Assembly: GCF_900101915.1 (NCBI RefSeq)
Contig: NZ_FNAL01000005.1
Location: forward strand, 119,901-183,900
From: Psychrobacter pacificensis
GTDB lineage: Bacteria; Pseudomonadota; Gammaproteobacteria; Pseudomonadales; Moraxellaceae
Direction of reading: 5' to 3'
Length of the DNA stretch: 64,000 nucleotides
The notes under the pieces were generated by a model. That model had not been told where the DNA came from. It saw only the letters and a list, made by a program, of their open reading frames with translations, and ran no database searches. Within the stretch, counting starts at the first letter, position 1. Every line of letters starts with the position of its first letter. The position numbers were made by a program, and so were the translations under genes. Positions 46,655-55,630 of the stretch are shown here, one piece after another.

Positions 46655-47809
46655 TTACTCGCTGGCTTCTTTGATCATGTTGCGGGCAATGATAACTTGC
46701 TGAATTTGGGTCGTACCTTCATACAGACGATAGAGACGCACATCACGATAAAAACGCTCAATACCATAATCTGCGATATAGCCTGCGCCGCCATGGATCT
46801 GTACGGCTCTATCCGCCACGCGGCCACACATCTCGGTGGCAAACATTTTGGCGCATGAGGATTCGGTCACGACATCTTTGCCTTCATCACGTAGACGCGC
46901 CGCATCTAGTACCATGGATTTGGCGGCATAAATCTCTGCTTTTGAGTCAGCGAGCATGCCTTGAATGAGCTGAAAACTGGCAATAGGCTGCCCAAATTGC
47001 TTACGCTCGACGGCATAATGTAATGCATCATTTAGCATGCGAGTGGCGGCGCCAGTACTGGCGGCTGCAATGTGCAAGCGCCCTTTATCAAGAACTTTCA
47101 TCGCCGTTTTGAACCCAACACCCTCGACACCGCCAATGAGCGCATCGGCTGGTACGACACAGTTGTCAAAGATGACATCGCAGGTATGCGCGCCTTTTTG
47201 GCCCATTTTTTTGTCAATTTTGCCCAAAGTAATACCCGGTGTGTCACTCTCCACAATAAATGCCGAAATGCCGCCAGCGCGTTTGTTTTGTGGGTCAGTA
47301 CGTGCCATGACAGTGAATATACCCGCTTGCGGGGCGTTGGTGATATAGCGCTTGGTACCGTTGATGATATAAGTATCACCATCTCTAACAGCGGTTGTCT
47401 TTAGTGAGGCCGCATCTGAGCCTGAGTCAGGCTCGGTCAAGCAAAATGAACCAATGATCTCCCCACTGGCGAGGCGAGGCAGATACTTCTGCTTTTGCGC
47501 TTCTGTCCCATCAATCACAAGACCAGAGGAGCCAATACCGTTATTGGTGCCAATCAGTGAGCGAAACGCGGGGGAGGTACGTCCCAGCTCAAATGCCAAG
47601 GTCACTTCTTCTTCCATCGTGACACCAAGACCACCGTACTCTTCAGGAATGGTCAGCCCAAATAGCCCAAGCTCGCGCATCTGCTCGATGATCTCTTCTG
47701 GTAGGCGATCGTTTTCTGCCACCCAGTGCTCCAGAGGAACGAGTTGGTCATTAACGAAGTTGCGGATGGTATGAGTGATATGGTCGAGGGTTTCTTTATC
47801 TCTAATCAT
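46655..47809 (-). CDS. Acyl-CoA dehydrogenase
   Basis: 384 residues, full length. FAD-dependent alpha,beta-dehydrogenation of an acyl-CoA. Visible: FGLTIPEEYGGLG, SFCLTEPDSGSDAASLKT (FAD/substrate signature), FGQPIASFQLIQGMLADS, QIHGGAGYIADYGIERFYRD and the catalytic Glu in LYEGTTQIQQ. It is divergent from the enoyl-CoA hydratase gene across a 384-base region with two copies of the candidate operator. In the Acinetobacter dca system the corresponding enzyme is DcaA; that equivalence is inferred. Confidence 0.94.
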   Translation of the reverse strand: MIRDKETLDHITHTIRNFVNDQLVPLEHWVAENDRLPEEIIEQMRELGLFGLTIPEEYGGLGVTMEEEVTLAFELGRTSPAFRSLIGTNNGIGSSGLVIDGTEAQKQKYLPRLASGEIIGSFCLTEPDSGSDAASLKTTAVRDGDTYIINGTKRYITNAPQAGIFTVMARTDPQNKRAGGISAFIVESDTPGITLGKIDKKMGQKGAHTCDVIFDNCVVPADALIGGVEGVGFKTAMKVLDKGRLHIAAASTGAATRMLNDALHYAVERKQFGQPIASFQLIQGMLADSKAEIYAAKSMVLDAARLRDEGKDVVTESSCAKMFATEMCGRVADRAVQIHGGAGYIADYGIERFYRDVRLYRLYEGTTQIQQVIIARNMIKEASE

Positions 47810-47976
47810 ATGAGTCTTCCTTGTTGGATAAATGCCTGTTTGATTGATGACTGATAGTCATAATGGTTTTTAACCTGATAGTCATAACGGCTTTTTGACG
47901 ATGTTAGTCATGTGACGTCCTTGGATGATTAGCATAATCGATGAATAAGTAAATTACAATAGTTTTGGTTTAAAAA

Positions 47977-47989
47977 ACCGCATTGCGGT
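47977..47989. promoter_or_regulatory. Candidate IclR operator 1 in the acd/ech divergent region
   Basis: ACCGCATTGCGGT, a perfect dyad around its central base, followed by ATTTTTAT. The same downstream word follows site 2. It lies 168 bases before the acyl-CoA dehydrogenase start. Confidence 0.6.
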
Positions 47990-48089
47990 ATTTTTATTAT
48001 AAATATGATAATTATTCTCTATAATTTTTCTCATTTAACCAATTTTTGCCCTTCACAAACCAAAATAAACAGTATATATTGATATTAAA

Positions 48090-48104
48090 TACCGCATAGC
48101 GATA
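48090..48104. promoter_or_regulatory. Candidate IclR operator 2 in the acd/ech divergent region
   Basis: TACCGCATAGCGATA followed by TTTTTAT. It shares its core with the site at 45214-45228 and with operator 1, and lies 90 bases before the enoyl-CoA hydratase start. The rest of the 47810-48193 gap is AT-rich without a gene. Confidence 0.55.
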
Positions 48105-48193
48105 TTTTTATTTCAAAATAATCGTTTTAATATGTTTTTGTACTTTATTATGTATTTGTACTTTATATCGGAATGAGGTTTAAGGAGTGGATC

Positions 48194-48970
48194 ATGGAAG
48201 AGCAACTCATTATTTGTGAAAAACCAAAAGAGGGCGTGAGTGTCATCACGCTCAATCGACCCAAAGTGCGCAATGCACTAAACAGTGAGCTACGCCAACA
48301 AATGGCAGATTTGTTCATTCAGTTAAATGATGATCCACACACCAAGGCGATCGTGCTGACGGGTGGTGATAAGGTGTTTGCCGCTGGTGCCGACATCAAT
48401 GATTTTTTGACGACTGGCACAGCAGATATGTATTTGCGTCGTAGCGAGCGCTATTGGGATGCCATCACTCATTGCCGCAAGCCCATCATCGCGGCTGTCA
48501 ATGGTTACGCACTTGGCGGTGGCTGTGAGCTGGCCATGCATGCTGACATCATCATCGCTGGCAAATCTGCCAAATTTGGGCAGCCCGAGATCAAAATAGG
48601 ACTCATGCCAGGAGCAGGAGGCACGCAGCGTTTGTTTCGTGCCATTGGCAAACACAAAGCCATGAAGATGGTACTGACGGGCGATATGATCAGTGCTGAT
48701 GAGGCGGACACAATGGGGCTGGTCTCTGAAGTCGTCGACGATGAGGCTGCCATTATGCGTGCCATCGAGATTGCCGAGCAGCTATCAAAGTACTCTCCTA
48801 TTGCCTTAGCGCAAATCAAGGAGGTGGCAACGCTGGGTGCTGATATGCCTTTAGAAGGCGCGTTAGCACTGGAGCGTAAAGCCTTTCAAATTCTGTTTGA
48901 TACGCATGACCAAAAAGAAGGCGCCAAAGCTTTTTTGGAAAAGCGCTCAGCCGACTATCAAGGCTATTAA
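48194..48970 (+). CDS. Enoyl-CoA hydratase/isomerase family protein
   Basis: 258 residues from the ATG at 48194, set by AAGGAG six bases upstream. Crotonase fold: NRPKVRNALNSELRQQ, the oxyanion hole segment AAGADINDF, ALGGGCELAMHADIIIAG with the first catalytic Glu region, and FGQPEIKIGLMPGAGGTQRL with the second. Hydrates 2-enoyl-CoA. It resembles PaaF/DcaE-type hydratases that act on dicarboxyl-CoA intermediates. First gene of a five- or six-gene plus-strand run. Confidence 0.93.
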   Translation: MEEQLIICEKPKEGVSVITLNRPKVRNALNSELRQQMADLFIQLNDDPHTKAIVLTGGDKVFAAGADINDFLTTGTADMYLRRSERYWDAITHCRKPIIAAVNGYALGGGCELAMHADIIIAGKSAKFGQPEIKIGLMPGAGGTQRLFRAIGKHKAMKMVLTGDMISADEADTMGLVSEVVDDEAAIMRAIEIAEQLSKYSPIALAQIKEVATLGADMPLEGALALERKAFQILFDTHDQKEGAKAFLEKRSADYQGY

Positions 48971-49040
48971 GGGGCAGATGCCGCTTATCTCTTTTGTCCA
49001 CGCCGACCAACTCTTATCGCAAACTATGTAGAGAAACATT

Positions 49041-50627
49041 ATGACCGTGAATACACTTGCCATTGTTGGCACTGGTATTATGGGTATGGGTATTGCCCAA
49101 ATTGCTGCCCAAGCTGGTATCCAAGTCCTTTTATATGACGCCAAAGCAGGCGCAGCTGAGCAAGGACGACACTCCTTGCAAGCCATGCTCGAAAAGCTCA
49201 CCGCTAAAGGCAAATTCAGCGATGACGAGCTACAGGCTATGTTAAGCCGTTTAACCATCGTTCAAGAGTTAAGCCAAATCGCGACCGCTGAGATAGTGGT
49301 TGAAGCCATTATCGAAAATCTAGACATCAAAAAACAGCTTTTTGCCCAGTTAGAAAGTGTGGTTACCGCCGATACTATTTTGGCGACCAACACCTCCTCA
49401 TTATCAGTCACGGCAATTGCTGCTGACTGTGAATATCCAGAGCGCGTGGCAGGGTTTCATTTCTTTAACCCCGTAGCACTGATGAAAATTGTAGAAATTA
49501 TTCCGGGCCTTTCTACTCAGCAATCAGTTATTGACGCGCTCACTGATTTGGCCAAGCGGATGGGACATCTGGGCGTGGTCGCAAAAGACACACCGGGTTT
49601 CATCGTCAACCATGGTGGCAGAGCCTATGGCACCGAAGCGTTAAAAATACTGGGTGAAGGCGTCGCAAGTTTTGAGCAAATAGACCGCATTTTACGAGAG
49701 GGCGCCGGCTTTCGCATGGGGCCGTTTGAGCTGTTAGATCTGACGGGCATTGATGTGTCACACCCCGTGATGGAGTCAATTTACGACCAGTTTTATCATG
49801 AAGCGCGCTATCGCCCGCATCCATTAACTCGTCAAATGCTGGTAGGCAAAAAGCTCGGCCGTAAAGTTGGCGGCGGTTTTTATCAATACGAAAAAGGTCA
49901 AAAGATTTCTGTAGATAGCGCTCAGAATCAATCGTCTAAGGCGGCGGCGCTTATAGCTGATGCCACTATTAGCTCAGTTTGGATTGGCGCTGATTTGGCA
50001 GAAGATAAAACGCAGCTGATTGATTACTTAAATGCTCATGACGTCACTATCGATGACAACGACACACCACACCCTGATAGTTTGGTGCTACTCGCCATCT
50101 ATGGCGAAGATACGACCAATGCTGCGATTCGTTATCAGGTTGATCCCAAGCAAGCGGTTGCGATTGATATGCTCACCGAACTTACAAAGCATCGTACGTT
50201 GATGCCAAGCATCGTCACGCAAGAACGATTCGTGGCGCAAGCTTATGCGTTATTTGGCAGTAGCACAGGTAATAAAGGCTCAGATAGTCGTGAAGCAGAT
50301 GCGCAGGAGGCGAGCAGTGCCACGCTGATTGCCGAAAGTACAGGTTTTGTGGCACAGCGTGTGGTCGCGATGGTGATCAATCTTGGCTGTGACATCGCCA
50401 TGCAAAAGATTGCCACGCCAGAGGATATCGATAATGCCGTCAAGCTTGGGCTGGGGTATCCGTATGGTCCGATCTCTTGGGGCGATCATCTTGGTGCCTC
50501 GCGTGTCCTGCTCATTTTAGAGCGTATCTACGCGCTCACAGGCGATCCACGCTATCGCCCAAGCTCTTGGTTACAGCGCCGCGCCAAGCTGGATGTGTCA
50601 TTGTTCACTCAGCAGGCCATTTATTAG
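49041..50627 (+). CDS. paaH: 3-hydroxyacyl-CoA dehydrogenase (PaaH type)
   Basis: 528 residues. NAD-binding GTGIMGMGIAQIAAQAG at the N-terminus, NTSSLSVTAIA, the FHFFNPVALMKIVEI signature and KDTPGFIVNHGGRAYGTEAL. A second, C-terminal 3HCDH domain (STGFVAQRVVAMVINLGCDI, LGLGYPYGPISWGDHLGA) matches the two-domain PaaH/PaaC layout. It oxidises 3-hydroxyadipyl-CoA in the phenylacetate and adipate pathways. The symbol is by resemblance; no other paa genes are here, so a role in dicarboxylate degradation is more likely. Confidence 0.88.
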   Translation: MTVNTLAIVGTGIMGMGIAQIAAQAGIQVLLYDAKAGAAEQGRHSLQAMLEKLTAKGKFSDDELQAMLSRLTIVQELSQIATAEIVVEAIIENLDIKKQLFAQLESVVTADTILATNTSSLSVTAIAADCEYPERVAGFHFFNPVALMKIVEIIPGLSTQQSVIDALTDLAKRMGHLGVVAKDTPGFIVNHGGRAYGTEALKILGEGVASFEQIDRILREGAGFRMGPFELLDLTGIDVSHPVMESIYDQFYHEARYRPHPLTRQMLVGKKLGRKVGGGFYQYEKGQKISVDSAQNQSSKAAALIADATISSVWIGADLAEDKTQLIDYLNAHDVTIDDNDTPHPDSLVLLAIYGEDTTNAAIRYQVDPKQAVAIDMLTELTKHRTLMPSIVTQERFVAQAYALFGSSTGNKGSDSREADAQEASSATLIAESTGFVAQRVVAMVINLGCDIAMQKIATPEDIDNAVKLGLGYPYGPISWGDHLGASRVLLILERIYALTGDPRYRPSSWLQRRAKLDVSLFTQQAIY

Positions 50628-50693
50628 TACAAACAACAAAATATCCTTATAAAACCATTTATTTAAAGTGAAAAAATACAACAAGGAAGCGTT

Positions 50694-51896
50694 ATGTTAG
50701 ATGCCTATATTTATGATGGATTAAGAAGCCCTTTTGGCCGCTATGTCGGTGCATTGGCAACGGTGCGTCCTGATGATCTGGTCGCCACCGTGATAAAAGC
50801 GCTGGTCGAAAAACATCAATTGTCGAGCGATGTGTTTGATGAAGTGCTGCTAGGCAGTGCTAACCAAGCGGGCGAGGACTCTCGTAACATCGCTCGTAAC
50901 GCCGCTTTATTGGCAGGGCTGGATGTCACCACGCCAGGTCAGACCGTCAATCGTCTATGTGCGTCAGGTCTGTCTACTGTGGTCGATGCTGCTCGCAGTA
51001 TTACGTGTCATGAAGGGGATATTATTTTGGCGGGTGGGGTCGAGTCGATGACGCGTGCGCCTTTTGTCTTTGCCAAGACAGAAAAGCCGTTTAGCCGTGA
51101 CTTTAAAGTATTTGATACGACCATCGGTAGCCGTTTTCCTAACCCAAAGATTATTGAGCAGTTCGGTAACGATACCATGCCGCAGACGGGTGACAATGTT
51201 GCTCATAAATATGGCATTACGCGCGAGGAAGCCGATAAGTTTGCCGCCGCATCACAAGCCAAATACCAAGCTGCCAAACAAGCAGGATTCTTTGACGATG
51301 AGATAACGCCTATCACCGTCCCACAAGGTAAAAAGTTGCCCGAAAAAGTCGTTACCGATGATGAGCATCCTCGTGCCAGCTCCGATATTGCAGCGCTACA
51401 AAAGCTTAAACCCTTAAATGAAAATGGCATAGTTACGGCAGGTAATGCCTCCGGTATCAATGACGGCGCAGCTGCGCTTATCATCGGCTCAAAACAAGCA
51501 GAAGAGAAGCTAGGCTTTAAGCCCATTGCCAAAATCTTATCATCAGGTGCGATGGGGGTTGAGCCTAACATCATGGGCGTGGGTCCTGTTGAAGCGATTA
51601 AGCTGGCATTAAAGCGTGCAAATTTAACCCTTGATGACATGTCTGTCATTGAGATCAATGAAGCCTTTGCCTCACAGGTACTGGGTTGTCTAAAAGGGTT
51701 GGATATTGATTTTGATGATAAGCGCGTCAATCCTAATGGCGGCGCCATCGCGGTCGGGCATCCACTGGGCGCATCTGGTGCACGAATCGCTTTGAGTACC
51801 GCTCGAGAATTACAGCGTACGGGCGGTAAATATGCAGTGGTTAGCCTATGCATTGGCATCGGGCAAGGGCTTGCCATGGTGATAGAGCGCGTCTGA
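50694..51896 (+). CDS. 3-oxoadipyl-CoA-type thiolase (acetyl-CoA acyltransferase)
   Basis: 400 residues, family length. Active-site Cys89 (NRLCASGLS), His356 (GGAIAVGHPLGASGAR) and Cys386 (CIGIGQG). The start LDAYIYDGLRSPFGRYVGAL and TVRPDDL resemble PcaF/PaaJ/DcaF, which cleave 3-oxoadipyl-CoA into succinyl-CoA and acetyl-CoA. AAGGAA precedes the ATG. It follows the 3-hydroxyacyl-CoA dehydrogenase by 66 bases, in pathway order. Confidence 0.92.
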   Translation: MLDAYIYDGLRSPFGRYVGALATVRPDDLVATVIKALVEKHQLSSDVFDEVLLGSANQAGEDSRNIARNAALLAGLDVTTPGQTVNRLCASGLSTVVDAARSITCHEGDIILAGGVESMTRAPFVFAKTEKPFSRDFKVFDTTIGSRFPNPKIIEQFGNDTMPQTGDNVAHKYGITREEADKFAAASQAKYQAAKQAGFFDDEITPITVPQGKKLPEKVVTDDEHPRASSDIAALQKLKPLNENGIVTAGNASGINDGAAALIIGSKQAEEKLGFKPIAKILSSGAMGVEPNIMGVGPVEAIKLALKRANLTLDDMSVIEINEAFASQVLGCLKGLDIDFDDKRVNPNGGAIAVGHPLGASGARIALSTARELQRTGGKYAVVSLCIGIGQGLAMVIERV

Positions 51897-51957
51897 TATT
51901 AAAAGCACGCGCCACATTACTGATTATCAAGAACAGTTTATTATCAAGGATGACACT

Positions 51958-53646
51958 ATGACCACCATACTCAACGAACACGACAACTACCATCAGGCCG
52001 AAGAAGCGTATGGGTTTCCGTTAATTATTAAGCAGCTACTCAACCGTGCCAAAATCGCTTCCACCAACCAAACCATTAGCTATGCGGACAAAGTGACTTA
52101 TACTTATGCTGAGTTTTTTAAGCGTATCAATCGCTTGGCCAATGTCTTAAAAAACATGGGTTTGCAGGCAGGTGATGTGGTCGCGGTCATGGATTGGGAC
52201 AGTCATCGTTACCTTGAGGCATACTTTGCCGTGCCGATGTCGGGCATGATTTTACAAACGGTCAATGTGCGCTTATCTGAAGATAAAGTGCTGTACACCG
52301 TCAACCATGCTGCACCCAAAGCACTGCTGTTAAATGCTGAATTTGCGCCGATGATCAAAGATTATCGTGACGATGCACCGTCTATTGAGCATGTCATCTG
52401 GGCAGACGATGCAGAGGATGACAATGCAAGTAGTGAGAAAGCTGAGCTGCCTGACTATGTTGACGGTGAATATGAGGCGCTATTAGCAGCTGCTAGTGAC
52501 GAGTTTGACTTCCCAGATTTTGATGAAAACACCATCGCGACCACCTTTTATACCAGTGGGACGACAGGCGATCCAAAAGGAGTTTTCTTTACCCATCGCC
52601 AGATCGTACTACAGACGATGGCAAGCACTTTGGCATCAGCGCTCAATGCCGAAGGTCAAGGCGCGCGCTACGACGATGTCTATATGCCAATGACGCCTTT
52701 ATTCCATGTTCATGCGTGGTGCTGGCCATATGGCGCAACAATGATAGGGCTAAACCAAGTATATCCGGGGCGCTATCTAGCTCCAAAGCTTGTCGATTTG
52801 ATTGAGCAGCATAAAGTCACGCTATCGCATGGCGTCCCCGCCATATTGCAGATGCTCCTCAAAGAAATGGCCGCGCGCGGTCGTAAGTTTGAGAATCTCA
52901 AACTACTGCTAGGGGGCTCAAAGCTCAATGAGGGCTTAGCTAAAGCCGCTATCGAGTGCGGTATTGAGTTTATGTCAGGGTTTGGGATGTCAGAGTCCTG
53001 CCCTGTGCTGTCTCGAGCGGTATTCGATGACAAAACCGAGTCAATGACCCTAGAGGACAATCTCAATTATCGCTGTCTGTCAGGCTCGCCCATCATGCTG
53101 GTATCGATGGAAATTTGGGACGAAAATGGTCAACCCCAACCGATGGATGGTGAGTCGACAGGCGAGCTTGTGATACGAGCGCCGTGGCTAACGCAAAGCT
53201 ACTTTAAAAATCCCGATGCAGGCAATGCGTTATGGAAAGGCGGCTGGATGCATACGCAAGACATTGCCTGCATAAGCGCCGATGGTACGCTGAGCATCAC
53301 CGATAGACTAAAAGACGTTATCAAGTCTGGTGGCGAATGGGTGTCCTCGCTTGAGGTTGAGACGATTCTATCCTTTCACCCAAGCGTTGCTGATATCGCG
53401 GTAATTGGTGTCCCAGATACGCGCTGGGGCGAGCGCCCTCTTGCATTGGTCGTGCTAAAACCAGACTATGCCGATACAACGTCGACAGATATTTTGGCAC
53501 TGGGTCATCAAGCGGTTGAGAGAGGTCATTTGCCAAAATATGGCGTCCCAAGTGAAGTGAGGTTCTTATCCGAGATGCCAAAAACCAGCGTCGGTAAACT
53601 CGATAAAAAACGCATGCGCTCGATGTATTCAGAAAACCTCATCTAG
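51958..53646 (+). CDS. Acyl-CoA ligase, AlkK-like medium-chain type
   Basis: 562 residues. Adenylate-forming enzyme with FYTSGTTGDPKGVFFTHRQI, MPMTPLFHVHAWCWPYGATM, FGMSESCPVLSRA, the hinge DRLKDVIKSGGEWVSSLEVE and C-terminal catalytic Lys in TSVGKLDKKRMR. The motifs resemble the AlkK-type medium-chain fatty acyl-CoA synthetases. Here it probably makes the CoA ester that enters the beta-oxidation genes upstream, in place of the CoA transferase found in the Acinetobacter dca cluster. The gene is 61 bases after the thiolase. Confidence 0.91.
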   Translation: MTTILNEHDNYHQAEEAYGFPLIIKQLLNRAKIASTNQTISYADKVTYTYAEFFKRINRLANVLKNMGLQAGDVVAVMDWDSHRYLEAYFAVPMSGMILQTVNVRLSEDKVLYTVNHAAPKALLLNAEFAPMIKDYRDDAPSIEHVIWADDAEDDNASSEKAELPDYVDGEYEALLAAASDEFDFPDFDENTIATTFYTSGTTGDPKGVFFTHRQIVLQTMASTLASALNAEGQGARYDDVYMPMTPLFHVHAWCWPYGATMIGLNQVYPGRYLAPKLVDLIEQHKVTLSHGVPAILQMLLKEMAARGRKFENLKLLLGGSKLNEGLAKAAIECGIEFMSGFGMSESCPVLSRAVFDDKTESMTLEDNLNYRCLSGSPIMLVSMEIWDENGQPQPMDGESTGELVIRAPWLTQSYFKNPDAGNALWKGGWMHTQDIACISADGTLSITDRLKDVIKSGGEWVSSLEVETILSFHPSVADIAVIGVPDTRWGERPLALVVLKPDYADTTSTDILALGHQAVERGHLPKYGVPSEVRFLSEMPKTSVGKLDKKRMRSMYSENLI

Positions 53647-53811
53647 CCAAATAGACCTGTCACCATCACAGCGAGTTTACTAACAGAAAAGACGTATATA
53701 AACCCTAGTATCTGCATAAATGCTAGGGATGGAGGAGGTGTGTGTCATGAGTACCCTGAGTCACACGCATCATCTATATAACAAAACCTACCTAATAAAA
53801 AGAGACAAGCT

Positions 53812-54291
53812 ATGGAAGCGGTTCCTACATTTCCAGAAATACAAGAAGCTGTCACCAGTGATGACAGTCATCCATTACACGACTTTACGGTGATCTACCC
53901 TCAACAAGTGGAATGGGGTGATATGGATACCTTTGGTCATGTCAACAATGTGGTCTATTACGAATACTCTCAAAATGCTCGTATTTACTACAACAGGCGG
54001 CTTGGTTTATTTAATGAAAAAACGTTTTCGGTGATGGCGGCCTCGTCATGTCGATACCTTACTCCAGTTGCTTATCCTGATACGTTGTGGATCGGCGTCA
54101 AGGTCAAAAAAATCGGCAACTCAAGTCTGGTGCACGAATACACCTATTATAGTACCGCACTAAAAAAAGTCGTTGCAATCGGTGAGTCGGTTTTGGTCTA
54201 TCTCGATAAATTGAGCGGACAAAAAAAGCCAATCGATGAGACGCAAAAAGAAGCCATTGCAGCATTAGAGAGTATCGACCAAGAAGCATAA
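53812..54291 (+). CDS. Acyl-CoA thioesterase, 4HBT family
   Basis: 159 residues with a single hotdog domain. The active-site loop WGDMDTFGHVNNVVYYEYSQ is the 4HBT/YbgC signature with the catalytic Asp (near residue 40). It hydrolyses acyl-CoA and could act as an overflow valve for the pathway. GAGACAAGC precedes the ATG. A small imperfect hairpin (CCCTAG/CTAGGG near 53703-53728) lies between it and the ligase gene. Confidence 0.9.
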   Translation: MEAVPTFPEIQEAVTSDDSHPLHDFTVIYPQQVEWGDMDTFGHVNNVVYYEYSQNARIYYNRRLGLFNEKTFSVMAASSCRYLTPVAYPDTLWIGVKVKKIGNSSLVHEYTYYSTALKKVVAIGESVLVYLDKLSGQKKPIDETQKEAIAALESIDQEA

Positions 54292-54450
54292 CACCCAATA
54301 GAACATCAATTCGTTACTGACTCTTTGATGAGACAGCAGGTAATAGGTAGGAGGCAATTTATAAAAAACGCATTCATGGTTATGAAGTAAAGAGCGCGTA
54401 ATCGCCATTGGCATTGATAAGGATATCAACATATAACAGGGAAGAGAGGA

Positions 54451-55485
54451 ATGATGCTTTATACAAAAAGGCTATCTATAGGATTGGCTATGGTAGCAAC
54501 CTGCGCATCTGCGCAAGCGATCGATATTGTGACAACGGGCGATACAACATTGAGTATCGGGGGTTATATCAAAGCAGAAGGGGCATTTAATTCGCCTGAT
54601 GAGGGAGATTCAGAATTTAAAGGAAACTTACGCCAGTCACGTATTAATATGAAGACGACCAAGTCTGTGGAGGATAAAAAGCTCACAGGTTTTATTGAAG
54701 GCGATTTTTATGGGGATTATGCCAAGGGCGGATCCAACCTGCGCTTGCGCCATGCTTATGTGCAAGTGGATGATCTGACAGTGGGTAAAACGTGGAACGG
54801 TCAATTTTTGGCCGTTGCACCCCTCTCCACCGAGCAGCTTGATTTTTGGGGAACAGGTATCGGCACAGCCTCCGGTGGCGGCTCATACATTCGTCCAGAT
54901 TTGACGGTGCATTACACTTACAAGGGGCTGCGTTTTACCGCTCAAGACCCCGTGTATGACGATGCCAGCCTGCCTGACATGGTGGTCAGCTACAAAGATA
55001 AGATAGCCAATCTCGACTATAATGTCGCTGTCACGGCGCGTGAGGCTGAGAACGGAGAGGACTCGGATGTGGGCGTCGGCGTGTCTTTAGCAGGCAAGCT
55101 GGCTTTGGGAGAGCATTCGCTCCATGGTAGTGTGTTCAATGGTAAAGGCATGGGTGCTTATTCTGCCATATGTGTGGGCGGGCCGCTTATTATGAATGGC
55201 GGTGCCGATTGTGACGCTGAAGATGGCAAACTGATCTCTCAGACAGGTTATAGTGTTGGTTATAAGCATCAGTTCTCTCAAAAACTGCGTGGCAACTTGC
55301 GTTATGGTGAGGTCAATGTCGATGACGCGGCAAATACCTCTGCCAATGTCAAAAGCGCCAACCTTATCTATGAGTATCTGCCAGATTTAGACTTGGGGAT
55401 TGAGTGGCGAGAGCAAAGTGCGACGACCTTTCCATGGATGCCAGCAGGTCAGCAAATTGAAATAATGGCCAAATACGAGTTTTGA
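54451..55485 (+). CDS. DcaP-like trimeric outer-membrane porin
   Basis: 344 residues starting at one of two adjacent ATGs after GAGAGGA. A signal peptide ending SAQA leads to DTTLSIGGYIKAEGAF, a run of beta strands (NLRQSRINMKTTKS, FIEGDFYGD, LRLRHAYVQVDDLTVGKTW) and a C-terminal aromatic (AKYEF). The sequence pattern is that of the DcaP porin family first described from dicarboxylic acid degradation in Acinetobacter, which lets negatively charged small molecules through. It lies at the end of the beta-oxidation cluster, supporting an acidic substrate. Confidence 0.87.
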   Translation: MMLYTKRLSIGLAMVATCASAQAIDIVTTGDTTLSIGGYIKAEGAFNSPDEGDSEFKGNLRQSRINMKTTKSVEDKKLTGFIEGDFYGDYAKGGSNLRLRHAYVQVDDLTVGKTWNGQFLAVAPLSTEQLDFWGTGIGTASGGGSYIRPDLTVHYTYKGLRFTAQDPVYDDASLPDMVVSYKDKIANLDYNVAVTAREAENGEDSDVGVGVSLAGKLALGEHSLHGSVFNGKGMGAYSAICVGGPLIMNGGADCDAEDGKLISQTGYSVGYKHQFSQKLRGNLRYGEVNVDDAANTSANVKSANLIYEYLPDLDLGIEWREQSATTFPWMPAGQQIEIMAKYEF

Positions 55486-55571
55486 GAGTGATGAATTGAG
55501 AGGGGTGCTATTTTTAATGATATTTATAATATAGCTCACGATAGACTTGTCATGCTACCAAGCGCATTAAA

Positions 55572-55608
55572 CAACACCCTAGACATTTATCAATGCATGG
55601 GGTGTTTT
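55572..55608. terminator. Terminator between porin and LysR genes
   Basis: AACACCC and GGGTGTT arms followed by TT, with partial pairing inside, lie between the converging genes and could serve both. Confidence 0.55.
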
Positions 55609-55630
55609 GGTGAGGGTCGCTAATAGTTAT

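Noticed and set aside
51203..51877. Long open frame of 224 codons on the strand opposite the thiolase gene
   Set aside because: It is antisense to a well-supported thiolase with complete catalytic motifs, lacks any recognised domain, and has the Ser/Pro/Ala-rich makeup of an antisense frame.
53703..53728. CCCTAG/CTAGGG hairpin between the ligase and thioesterase genes as a terminator
   Set aside because: The stem is only six bases and no T run follows.
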